Source: Chloroflexota bacterium (GTDB taxonomy: Bacteria > Chloroflexota > Anaerolineae > Anaerolineales > Anaerolineaceae). From it: DNA of 64,000 nucleotides. The translations under genes and the position numbers were made by a program. Within the stretch, counting starts at the first letter, position 1. The number at the start of each line of letters is the position of its first letter. Location of the stretch: assembly GCA_016838895.1 (NCBI GenBank), contig JAEKNU010000017.1, positions 1 to 64,000 on the forward strand. Direction: 5' to 3'. Below are positions 57,086 to 64,000 of the stretch, one piece after another. The notes beneath the pieces are model-generated. The model did no database searches, was not told the origin of the DNA, and worked only from the letters and a program-made list of their open reading frames with translations.

Positions 57086-57787
57086 TTACTCCCGTTTGCC
57101 AGCAATGGTTACAGTATATTCACCCTTGGCTTTCTTTTCTTGATACAGAGCAAGTAACGCCGAGAGTGTCCCGCGATCGACCTGTTCAAAGAGTTTCGTG
57201 AAATCATTTCCCACAGCAGCCTCACGATCTCCGTATACTTCCAGAGCATCTTTTAAAAAAGAGGGCAAACGATAAGGACTTTCATAGAAGATCAAGGTAT
57301 GTGGTGCATCAGCCTCCATGGCAAGGAAACGTTTGCGTGGCCCAGATTTGCGTGGAGAAAAACCCTTAAAGGTAAAACTATGTGAGGGCAAACCGGAAAG
57401 TAATAATGCCATGGTTACCGCTGAAGCCCCCGGGATGGCTGTAAATTCAAAACCTTCCTCAAGTGCGGCACGTACCAGAATAAACCCCGGATCAGAAATT
57501 GCAGGTGTGCCGGCATCCGTTACCAGGGCAATTTTCTTGCCCTCATGCAGCATATCTATGATTCTGGGTAATTGTTTGCGTTCATTATATTCATTGAAGG
57601 GTAATTGGGGCTTCTTTATTTCAAAATGATGTAACAAAAAACCGGTTTTACGTGTATCTTCACTCACCACCAAATCCACTTCCTTTAGTGTCTCCAGAGC
57701 ACGCAAAGTAATATCCCCTAAATTGCCTATAGGCGTGGATACAAAAAATAAAACCGGATTCTGGGATGGTGCGGATTTCTTACTCAT
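57086..57787 (-). CDS. rsmI: 16S rRNA C1402 2'-O-methyltransferase RsmI
   Basis: 233 residues. Tetrapyrrole-methylase fold: [23 protein letters not shown] start, [33 protein letters not shown] and [12 protein letters not shown]. RsmI and RsmH modify C1402; rsmH is not here. Its start overlaps the nucleoside phosphorylase stop by four bases. The C-terminus ends in a short basic tail (AGKRE), with no extra RsmI extension. Confidence 0.96.
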   Translation of the reverse strand: MSKKSAPSQNPVLFFVSTPIGNLGDITLRALETLKEVDLVVSEDTRKTGFLLHHFEIKKPQLPFNEYNERKQLPRIIDMLHEGKKIALVTDAGTPAISDPGFILVRAALEEGFEFTAIPGASAVTMALLLSGLPSHSFTFKGFSPRKSGPRKRFLAMEADAPHTLIFYESPYRLPSFLKDALEVYGDREAAVGNDFTKLFEQVDRGTLSALLALYQEKKAKGEYTVTIAGKRE

Positions 57788-58551
57788 AAATGGCTACAAG
57801 CCTCTACTGCTAAATGGAATAAATTCATTCGATCATCTTTGCGGTCATTCCAGTCTCGATAATCCCAGCCTTGCGGCACAACCAGATCTCCGCCGTAAAC
57901 CAATTGCCCCATGGTCACTTTACGAAACTGAGCAACAGCAAAGAAAGCCGATGCTTCCATTTCCACAACATGGCAGCCTTGCGCAACCCGTTGATCGCGC
58001 CGATCAATCGTCTCCCGATAGATGGCATCCGTTGTCCAGGATTTCACGACCATATGAGGTACTTGATGTACCTCAAGCACATCCCGAATGGCAACAATGG
58101 CTTTAGGGGAAGCATGCACCTCAGTGGATGGGGGTAAATAATGATATGACGTTCCCTCATCCCGAACAGCAGACTCAATCACAAAGGCCTGTCCGGCGTC
58201 TGTATCTGCATGTAATACGCCACAGCCCCCAACGGCAATAATTTTCTTTGCACCACAGGCAACGATTTCTTCCATAAATCCGGCAGCTAACGGTGCGCCA
58301 ACACCTGGCTGCATAACTGCAATTTGTTGGCCTTCGTATTCGATTGTGTAAACCGAATTGGGACCTATTTCGCTCATCAATTGACCGATTTTGGTTAATT
58401 TACCATCGGAAACCAGGTTGGATATCACATCATAGAAAAAGCATAGTACGGCTTTTTCTGGCATTTTATCTGCCAATTCCTTATTTCCTGAGGGATCGAT
58501 AATGGCTTTCGAGACTGCATCAAATTCAAGTAATGGATAGTCCGCCTGCAT
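57784..58551 (-). CDS. Nucleoside phosphorylase (PNP/UDP family)
   Basis: 255 residues. Phosphorolytic cleavage of nucleosides (family includes uridine phosphorylase and purine nucleoside phosphorylase). Conserved: [27 protein letters not shown] and [13 protein letters not shown] (ribose-binding MEAS motif), with the PGVGAP phosphate-site segment. The uridine- versus inosine-type specificity is uncertain; [10 protein letters not shown] suggests the uridine phosphorylase side. First gene of the rsmI-rsmE operon. Confidence 0.9.
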   Translation of the reverse strand: MQADYPLLEFDAVSKAIIDPSGNKELADKMPEKAVLCFFYDVISNLVSDGKLTKIGQLMSEIGPNSVYTIEYEGQQIAVMQPGVGAPLAAGFMEEIVACGAKKIIAVGGCGVLHADTDAGQAFVIESAVRDEGTSYHYLPPSTEVHASPKAIVAIRDVLEVHQVPHMVVKSWTTDAIYRETIDRRDQRVAQGCHVVEMEASAFFAVAQFRKVTMGQLVYGGDLVVPQGWDYRDWNDRKDDRMNLFHLAVEACSHL

Positions 58552-58600
58552 GAATTAATCCGCCTATAGAATGAATTTGACTCATTCTACCATAATCATG

Positions 58601-60043
58601 TCAGTCAGACTTCTCCTTCCAATTCTTTGGCAGTTTAAAAATGAAGCAACTTCCTTTTCCATCTTCGCTTTCCACCCAAATCTCGCCATGGTGCATATCT
58701 ACCAGACCTTTAACAATGGATAACCCCAGACCGCTGCCGCCATTCGTTCGCGTACGAGCCTGACTGGTGCGATACAATCGTTCAAACACATGCGCCAAAT
58801 CCGATTCTGGAATACCCATACCGGTATCCTGCACAGTAGTAACAATATAATCTTCATCCTCGGTGATATACACATCAATCTGCCCATTCTCCGGCGTATA
58901 TTGAATGGCATTGCTTAGCAGATTAAAAAATATCTGCGATACACGTAACTCATCTGCTTCAAGCAAATATACCTGGTCAGCATTATGTACCAGAACATTA
59001 ATATTCTTTTCCTGAGCGGCATGGCGCACACGCACGGCCATTTCCGACGCTAAAACACCCATATCCAGTTTCACCGGATCAAGCATCATGTCACCGGATT
59101 CAGCCAATGCCAGAATGCGTAAATCCTCAACGAGGTGATTCAAATAGGCCACTTCCCGTTGTAATCCCTGAAGTGTATCTGGTGTAGGGTCACTCAATCC
59201 ATCTTCCAGGGCTTCCAATTCAATTTGTAATACACTAAGTGGCGTGCGTAGCTCATGCGCAATATCCGAAGTAGCTCTTCTACGTAAGTTGTTTTGACGA
59301 TCCAACTCTACTGTCATCGTGTTAAAGGCAGTTGCCATCTCACCCAGTTCATTGTCTTCGTGCACATCCACACGCTGCGTAAAATCTCCATTTGCAATTT
59401 TTAATGAGGCAACTGATAAAGAATTTACAGGATTCAATATACGGCGTGTGAGGAACAAACTGACAACCACCACAACCAACACAGAAACAATAGTAGAAGC
59501 CAGAAGCGTCCAAAAAATATCCTGAATAAAGATCAGTTGTTCCCGGCGTAGTAATCCGGCACTGTTGGCAGATATCAATTTGCCAACCTCCACTTCATTC
59601 ACAACAATTGGAATGGCTTTTTTCATAGCTTCATTGGAAATTTGAATTTCGCCTTCACTTGGGTCGCTGTCAAATATCATCTCCCCATCAGCTGTAAATA
59701 AAATCAAGCGATCAGGTGAAGGCGGTATGTTCTTATTCTCATCCGATGGCGGTTTTCGATCTATCCACGGAAAGCGCTCTTCTGTTGAATCAATATCTTT
59801 AAAGGCAGCATGGGGGTTATTAAAGAAAAACTCATCAATCCCGAGCCAGCCGTTATTGGTTTCAAAATAGTAGGTAAAAATGGATACATTCCGTTCGACA
59901 AAATTCTGACCTGATTGATAGGTCATTTCCTTAAATCGTTGTCGGATCATGACGTAGGTCATAATGGAAAAAAAGGAAATCGTAAGTAAAACAACTAACA
60001 AAAAACTACTGGTAATCTGGGACTGTAATGAGCCTTTTCGCAT
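58601..60043 (-). CDS. Sensor histidine kinase
   Basis: 480 residues. Two membrane helices (about 12-33 and 172-194) flank an outer sensor domain of 135 residues, followed by HAMP (NPVNSLSVASLKIANGDFTQRV), HisKA with the phospho-acceptor in SDIAHELRTPLS, and HATPase_c (NLLSNAIQYTP, DTGMGIPES, GGSGLGLSIVKGL). The sensor contains aromatic and acidic segments (GWLGIDEFFF, DEFF region) whose ligand is unknown. It begins two bases after the response-regulator stop, with a weak ribosome-binding site. Resembles the EnvZ/PhoR class. Confidence 0.95.
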   Translation of the reverse strand: MRKGSLQSQITSSFLLVVLLTISFFSIMTYVMIRQRFKEMTYQSGQNFVERNVSIFTYYFETNNGWLGIDEFFFNNPHAAFKDIDSTEERFPWIDRKPPSDENKNIPPSPDRLILFTADGEMIFDSDPSEGEIQISNEAMKKAIPIVVNEVEVGKLISANSAGLLRREQLIFIQDIFWTLLASTIVSVLVVVVVSLFLTRRILNPVNSLSVASLKIANGDFTQRVDVHEDNELGEMATAFNTMTVELDRQNNLRRRATSDIAHELRTPLSVLQIELEALEDGLSDPTPDTLQGLQREVAYLNHLVEDLRILALAESGDMMLDPVKLDMGVLASEMAVRVRHAAQEKNINVLVHNADQVYLLEADELRVSQIFFNLLSNAIQYTPENGQIDVYITEDEDYIVTTVQDTGMGIPESDLAHVFERLYRTSQARTRTNGGSGLGLSIVKGLVDMHHGEIWVESEDGKGSCFIFKLPKNWKEKSD

Positions 60044-60045
60044 GA

Positions 60046-60747
60046 TTATGCACCATCAGTGAGGCGATAGCCTACACCAAATACCGTTAATATATATTTT
60101 GGATTGGTTGGGTCTTCTTCCAGCTTTTTGCGTAAGTTATACATGTGTACATCAATGGTGCGTTCTACACCTTCGTATGAGCCCAAATGTGCGGCCTGCA
60201 GTAATTGCATACGCGTACATACCTGTTTTTTGTGACGCACCATGTAGGTCAGCAAATCATATTCGATGGGGGTTAATTGAATCACTTCACCATTCACCTG
60301 GCATTGATGGGCACCCACATCAAAGACAATTTCACCGATGTGTACAATTTCGGATACAGCGCCCTGGTTCAGAAATTCACCATTCTTGTGCATACGACGC
60401 AGTACAGCCCGGGAACGAGCAACCAGTTCTCTTGGTGAAAATGGCTTGGTTACATAGTCATCAGCACCTAATTCAAGACCTATTAGTTTATCAGTCTCTT
60501 CCACACGGGCAGTCAACATAATGATTGGCACATCACTGCGTTGGCGAATTTTCCTGCACACATCCAGGCCGTCCATACCAGGCAACATTAAATCAAGCAC
60601 CACTAAATCAGGTTCTTCCTGTATCGCTAAATTAAATCCCTGATCACCATCATAAGCAGCCAGGACATTGAAACCTGCCTGCTCATAATATTTCTTAACC
60701 CCATCAACAATTCGCTTTTCATCATCAATAACAAGAACTTTTGGCAT
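60046..60747 (-). CDS. OmpR/PhoB-family response regulator
   Basis: 233 residues from the ATG at 60747. Receiver domain: Asp8/Asp9 acidic pocket, phosphorylation Asp52 (VVLDLMLPG), Thr in MLTARVEE and Lys in YVTKPFSPREL. C-terminal winged helix: IQLTPIEYDLLTYMVRHKKQV, then ERTIDVHMYNLRKKL. Earlier in-frame starts (60753, GTG/TTG to 60783) lie within or upstream of the promoter, which points to 60747 and to a leaderless message. Pairs with the kinase downstream. Confidence 0.94.
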   Translation of the reverse strand: MPKVLVIDDEKRIVDGVKKYYEQAGFNVLAAYDGDQGFNLAIQEEPDLVVLDLMLPGMDGLDVCRKIRQRSDVPIIMLTARVEETDKLIGLELGADDYVTKPFSPRELVARSRAVLRRMHKNGEFLNQGAVSEIVHIGEIVFDVGAHQCQVNGEVIQLTPIEYDLLTYMVRHKKQVCTRMQLLQAAHLGSYEGVERTIDVHMYNLRKKLEEDPTNPKYILTVFGVGYRLTDGA

Positions 60748-60753
60748 ATGCAT

Positions 60754-60783
60754 ATTATATATCACGTTCCATCCTGGATTCAA
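60754..60783 (-). promoter_or_regulatory. Promoter of the two-component operon (leaderless start)
   Basis: On the minus strand TTGAAT (60783-60778), 18-base spacer, TATAAT (60759-60754). The distance from the -10 to the ATG at 60747 is six bases, so transcription should begin at or within a base of the start codon. Confidence 0.6.
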
Positions 60784-60941
60784 AACTCCGCTGCTTTCCT
60801 TTTCAAAATTTGTGGATTAATAACCAATAAATAATTATTTGCATCTTATTTTTCGGAGTCTGCTTTTCAGTTATCAGGATACCAGACAGATATTAAGTTT
60901 TTGTTCAGAATACATGGTCATTTTATTTGCATGTTATGCGC

Positions 60942-60970
60942 TTGACATGAAGGAAGTATTTTGCTATTAT
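60942..60970 (+). promoter_or_regulatory. Strong promoter with no coding gene downstream
   Basis: TTGACA (60942-60947), 17-base spacer, TATTAT (60965-60970); only one base off consensus. It points right, away from the response regulator and towards the terminator at 61071-61106. Confidence 0.65.
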
Positions 60971-60976
60971 TTTATA

Positions 60977-61106
60977 GTAGTATTTTTATCTTTTTGGTAT
61001 GATTTGAGGATTTGCCTCCCTTATCTTCACTCCTATTCCGCAGGAGTAACAATCACATCTTCATCTTGTAAAAATGAGGTTGGATTTCTCCAACCTCATT
61101 TTGTTT
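60977..61106 (+). ncRNA. Candidate intergenic small RNA
   Basis: About 130 nt from the predicted start to the end of the hairpin and T-rich run (AAAATGAGGTTGGA/TCCAACCTCATTTT then GTTT). It contains two other small hairpins: GAGG/CCTC at about 61007-61019 and ACTCCT/AGGAGT at about 61029-61047. The latter puts an AGGAG next to its complement, a Shine-Dalgarno-like element within the stem. No open frame with a ribosome-binding site lies inside. Length and architecture fit a small RNA, but expression is not shown. Confidence 0.4.
61068..61106. terminator. Bidirectional terminator (epimerase gene and candidate small RNA)
   Basis: 14-bp stem AAAATGAGGTTGGA (61071-61084)/TCCAACCTCATTTT (61089-61102), 4-base loop. 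On the minus strand it follows the epimerase stop (61108) and ends in TTTTTAC; on plus it is followed by GTTTCC. Confidence 0.85.
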
Positions 61107-61107
61107 C

Positions 61108-62088
61108 CTATGATGAGCGTAACTGTTGTAAAAACACCAAGGTTTCTTTAAGCCCTTCTTCCAGCGGCCGGGTTGTGAATCCTAATTCCTTTCTGGCTTT
61201 ACCCGAATCAGCCAAATAGGTTACATTGGCTACGATACGTAATCCTTCTGCGGTAAAAGTTGGTGGTAAATTCACCATGAGTCCCAAGAATGCCATAAAA
61301 GGGATGGCCAATTTCAATAATCCCCCATGGACAATTAATTTCGGTGCCGGTACCCCAGTAATTTCTTCTGCCATTTTTAGCACGGGTTCCATGTAGTAAG
61401 CCGGCCCAGTCAAATGATAACATTCGCCTGTTTTACCTTTTTCCATCGCCAATAGATGTCCTTCGGCAATATCATCCACATGTGACCAGTTATACGCTGT
61501 TCCACGGGGAACAATTGGTAATTTGCCATTCAAATAAGAAAGGAATGTTTCTCCAATGGCACTGGTATCCCCCGGTCCATAAACCACCCCCGGCATTACG
61601 GTTATGACAGGCAGCCCTTCTTTTACCATCGGTTCCACAACGTTGTAATGCGCCTTCCATTTGGTTTCATCATATATTGATAAATGCTTCCCTTTAAAGC
61701 GATAGGTTTCATCAACAACGTGTCCATACGTATTGGAATGCACCGCAATCGTACTGGTATACACACAACGCGGAATCTCAAGTTCCTTGATCAGCTCCAT
61801 GACATTGCGCGTTCCTTGAATATTAATCGCTTCAGCTGTTGCCCGATCTTTAGATCCCACTTTGTACCAGGCAGCGATGTGATATACCTGATCCGCACCT
61901 TGCATGCCCTTGCGCATGGATTCTTTATCTCGGATATCCCCAATCACCAGTTGCGCCCCTAACGCATCCAGCTCAACTGCTTTATGCGGATTGCGTACCA
62001 GAGCAACAACCTGATACCCTTGTTCCAATAGTTTTTTTGCGACATGCCCCCCTATAAATCCGGTGGCGCCCGTGATAAATACTTTCAT
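61108..62088 (-). CDS. NAD(P)-dependent epimerase/dehydratase (SDR)
   Basis: 326 residues. Extended short-chain dehydrogenase: nucleotide-binding GATGFIGGHVA at the very start, the GDIRDKESM segment, catalytic region with Tyr-x3-Lys (YDETKWKAHY), and PGVVYGPGD. Resembles dihydroflavonol-4-reductase/hopanoid-associated sugar epimerases, but the product is not determined. GGGAGG lies before ATG 62088. 31 bases downstream of the ferredoxin-like gene, so both are likely one transcript. Confidence 0.87.
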   Translation of the reverse strand: MKVFITGATGFIGGHVAKKLLEQGYQVVALVRNPHKAVELDALGAQLVIGDIRDKESMRKGMQGADQVYHIAAWYKVGSKDRATAEAINIQGTRNVMELIKELEIPRCVYTSTIAVHSNTYGHVVDETYRFKGKHLSIYDETKWKAHYNVVEPMVKEGLPVITVMPGVVYGPGDTSAIGETFLSYLNGKLPIVPRGTAYNWSHVDDIAEGHLLAMEKGKTGECYHLTGPAYYMEPVLKMAEEITGVPAPKLIVHGGLLKLAIPFMAFLGLMVNLPPTFTAEGLRIVANVTYLADSGKARKELGFTTRPLEEGLKETLVFLQQLRSS

Positions 62089-62119
62089 TTTAACCTCCCA
62101 GAAAGAAGACAACTTGCAC

Positions 62120-63202
62120 TTACATTACATTTGATAAATCGATTTTCCTTGATGCTGCACGTGCTGCCAACCATTCTTCCTCGGTTTTATAAAGCACACC
62201 CACATCATCATTTGCTCTGTTTTTCATCGCAATTGCATCCTGAGGACAAACTAGCACACATTGTCCACAACCAGCACACTTTTGCATATTTACCAGCACT
62301 GACCCATTGGAATCAATCGCATCAAACGGGCAGCGCTCTATACAAATCTCGCATGAGATACAATTTTCCTGATCAATCTCCGCCACATAGGGTGATTTAG
62401 CCACCACGTCTGCAATGCCTAATTCCTTCATGCCGCGCATAATAGCACAGGAACAGGTGCAGCAATTACAAAGATACCAGTGTCCATCCTTGTGATTACT
62501 TATAGAATGAACCAACCCTGCATCCGCAGCGATTTTTAGTACATCCAGTGCTTCTTCTTTGGATAACTTGCGAATACTATCTGAACCCGGAAAGGCATTT
62601 TCTTTTTCACTTAACACCATACATACTTCAAGAGGATGATCGCAGCCTTCATCCAACAGCGCCCGTTGATTGCGGCAAATACATTCAGAAACGCCCCAGG
62701 ACGACATTGATTTAACCAATTCAGCAGCATTCATATACGGCTGTACGGACATATCTACCGTGATCGCTTCACCCACCGGAATCACACGATGAAATGGCGG
62801 TTGAATCTCTACTACCGCTGCTCGCGTTTTCTGATAATAATCCTCAAATAATTGGGCAAATTCCTTGTCAATTCTGCCAGCCTGCATTTCATAAATCCCG
62901 ACCACAAAGGGCAGCAAACCAAATCCCAATCCACCGCGGGGGATACCGCCGACCTTTATCAGTCCTTTTTTCGCCATACTTTTTAACAAGCCAGCGACTT
63001 CGCGCATTTCCATGTCAAGACGCTCGGCGATCTCGGCTGGTTTTTCCAAAGTCATACGCAGCTGCGCGCCTAGCGCTGCCTCTTCTGGGGTGAATAAATA
63101 GGCCAGCATACGTAATTCGCTGCCATCTTCCGTGGGTGGAAATCCTTGTGGTAAATCATCAAGCCGTTGCGCAAGTGCTTTGTATTGAGTCAGATCGGTC
63201 AT
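62120..63202 (-). CDS. 4Fe-4S ferredoxin-domain protein with winged-helix N-terminus
   Basis: 360 residues. An N-terminal winged-helix-like region (residues about 30-95, RMLAYLFTPEEAALGAQ ... AEIAERLDMEMREVAGLLKSMAKKGLI) is followed by a middle domain with its own cysteine-rich motif (ECICRNQ; LCNCCTCSC) and a C-terminal double [4Fe-4S] ferredoxin fold, CISCEICIERCP and CAGCGQCVLVCP. The CNCCTCSC stretch is separate from the two canonical clusters and could bind a third. It may be an electron-transfer or redox-sensing protein; none of the partners are adjacent except the epimerase. Confidence 0.85.
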   Translation of the reverse strand: MTDLTQYKALAQRLDDLPQGFPPTEDGSELRMLAYLFTPEEAALGAQLRMTLEKPAEIAERLDMEMREVAGLLKSMAKKGLIKVGGIPRGGLGFGLLPFVVGIYEMQAGRIDKEFAQLFEDYYQKTRAAVVEIQPPFHRVIPVGEAITVDMSVQPYMNAAELVKSMSSWGVSECICRNQRALLDEGCDHPLEVCMVLSEKENAFPGSDSIRKLSKEEALDVLKIAADAGLVHSISNHKDGHWYLCNCCTCSCAIMRGMKELGIADVVAKSPYVAEIDQENCISCEICIERCPFDAIDSNGSVLVNMQKCAGCGQCVLVCPQDAIAMKNRANDDVGVLYKTEEEWLAARAASRKIDLSNVM

Positions 63203-63469
63203 AGTCTTATATTACTCCATCGTTTCATTGGTTTTATTGTACCTGATATAATATTGACCTTGAACCCTGAATTTATGAATAGTATTATCAAGAATTTATC
63301 TTTGCACATTTACCAGCCAGCGGTATAATCATCATTCAGATTCACCATTATTGAATGCATAAATCACGAACCGCATTTGGAAAGTAATAGTGTTTCATAC
63401 AGATAAAGCTTTTTTATGAATGGGAGTATAATAATACGGTTCTGTATTGAACTTTACAACGATTACTTA

Positions 63470-63493
63470 CATTCCAATAGCCTATGGAATGTG
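63470..63493 (+). repeat. Inverted repeat ahead of the exoD-like gene
   Basis: ACATTCCA (63470-63477)/TGGAATGT (63486-63493) with 8 bases between. It lies 10 bases before the AAAAGGAA ribosome-binding site and downstream of a TATAAT at 63427-63432. It could be an operator or a small leader hairpin. The rest of 63203-63469 holds nothing I recognise. Confidence 0.4.
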
Positions 63494-63515
63494 TAACAAG
63501 AAAAGGAAATAAATC

Positions 63516-64000
63516 ATGGATCATGTGGAAACCCCGGAAACAGTTGAAGAATTTGAGGATGTGGAATCCTTACGTGAGAAAATTGTAAAAATCATTGAGC
63601 AGATGCCACCAGATCAAGTTACGTTGGCTGAGATTATGGATATCATTGGTGCAGACAGCCTGTTACTGCTAACAATATTCCTCTCCCTGGTTTTTCTGGT
63701 ACCCGTTTCCATCCCCGGTGTCAGCACCGTATTTGGTACTGCCATTCTTCTCATAGGTATAACACGCCTGTTAAACCGTAAATTATGGCTACCGAGAAAA
63801 ATAGCCGACAGAAAACTTTCATCTGAAAAATTGAAACCAGCTTTGGACAAAGCATTAACCTGGTTTACACGACTGGAAAAAATTAGTAAACCGCATCGCC
63901 AGGCATGGATCACTTCTGGTGGTGTCGTGGGTATCATCAACAGCCTTTCTGTAATTTTAGGGGCCATCCTGCTGATGTTCCCCTTCGGATTTGTACCCTT
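63516..64000 (+). CDS. ExoD-family membrane protein (partial, runs off the window)
   Basis: 161 codons to the window end with no stop. Begins MDHVETPETVEEFEDVES, an acidic cytoplasmic start, then a helix block (EQMPPDQVTLAEIMDIIG), and membrane segments at about 49-80 (LLLLTIFLSLVFLVPV, PGVSTVFGTAILLI) and 140-160. This order is typical of the exopolysaccharide synthesis ExoD family. Family members are linked to exopolysaccharide production, but the mechanism is unclear. AAAAGGAA stands before the ATG. Confidence 0.8.
   Translation, partial: MDHVETPETVEEFEDVESLREKIVKIIEQMPPDQVTLAEIMDIIGADSLLLLTIFLSLVFLVPVSIPGVSTVFGTAILLIGITRLLNRKLWLPRKIADRKLSSEKLKPALDKALTWFTRLEKISKPHRQAWITSGGVVGIINSLSVILGAILLMFPFGFVP

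Noticed and set aside
60839-61219. 126-codon plus frame between response regulator and epimerase
   Set aside because: No ribosome-binding site, runs into the epimerase gene on the other strand; its region is better explained as promoter, possible small RNA and terminator.

Overview
The window looks like chromosomal DNA of a moderately AT-rich, Gram-positive-type (LCP protein, penicillin-binding-protein-and-Ser/Thr-kinase style kinase, no LPS genes) anaerobe or facultative bacterium. The gene set (threonine/proline-rich surface linkers, membrane bactofilin-like protein, three M42 aminopeptidases, MeaB plus a separate B12-binding mutase subunit, a ChlI/ChlD-type chelatase, an IS200-like domain protein next to polA) fits best with Chloroflexota, class Anaerolineae. 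This placement is inference; there is no rRNA gene here to confirm it. I see no tRNA, rRNA, intact insertion sequence, prophage or CRISPR array.

Layout. 1-5.9 kb, plus strand: a C-terminal processing peptidase, an S1-domain protein behind a perfect sigma-70 promoter, pyrG behind a hairpin that looks like an attenuator, and eno. 6-9 kb, minus strand: a tightly coupled trio (family-5 uracil-DNA glycosylase, M1-type metallopeptidase lipoprotein, alpha/beta hydrolase). 9-15.4 kb: an LCP cell-wall ligase, queA-ruvB (minus), upp, a MoeB/ThiF adenylyltransferase, a PIG-L deacetylase and a YdeI-like protein. 15.7-21.6 kb, minus: clpB, a kinase-tpiA pair and an OsmC protein. 21.9-22.6 kb: a cyclic-nucleotide-binding protein translationally coupled to an Nfu-type Fe-S scaffold. 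22.7-29 kb, minus: two conserved proteins, fpg, prs, an acetyltransferase, meaB with a B12-binding subunit, and a D-Ala-D-Ala-ligase-like protein. 29.5-31.6 kb: a ChlI-like AAA+ ORF and a VWA ORF joined by an A9 run in the -1 frame. 31.7-37.2 kb, plus: a mucin-like membrane protein, three tandem M42 peptidases, a solute-binding lipoprotein and a small membrane protein. 37.2-45 kb: M28 peptidase with a methyltransferase-like protein, a bactofilin-like membrane protein, a phosphoribosyltransferase, and a minus operon for UDP-ManNAcA (wecC, wecB) with a glycosyltransferase. 45.2-52 kb, plus: a roadblock-like/IS200-transposase-like fusion, polA and a large TPR protein. 52.2-56.3 kb: ECF sigma/anti-sigma pair and ftsK. 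56.3-63.2 kb, minus: rsmE, rsmI, a nucleoside phosphorylase, a two-component system, an epimerase and a ferredoxin-like protein. The window ends inside an exoD-like gene.

Main points for a second look: (i) the ChlI/VWA pair is very probably one chelatase gene read through a -1 frameshift to a 686-residue protein, with the short form ending one codon after the slip; (ii) the protein before polA carries a C-terminal domain that aligns by eye with the Y1 (HUH) transposase TnpA but has lost the second HUH histidine and the catalytic tyrosine, so it looks like a domesticated DNA-hairpin-binding domain; (iii) a strong promoter and an intrinsic terminator frame a roughly 130-nt candidate small RNA between the response regulator and the epimerase gene; (iv) the response-regulator promoter places the transcript start at the start codon, suggesting a leaderless mRNA.

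Many genes are packed with 0-4 bp between or over them, including two convergent pairs whose stop codons directly abut. Start codons below were chosen from Shine-Dalgarno position and promoter location, so several differ from the longest possible reading frame.
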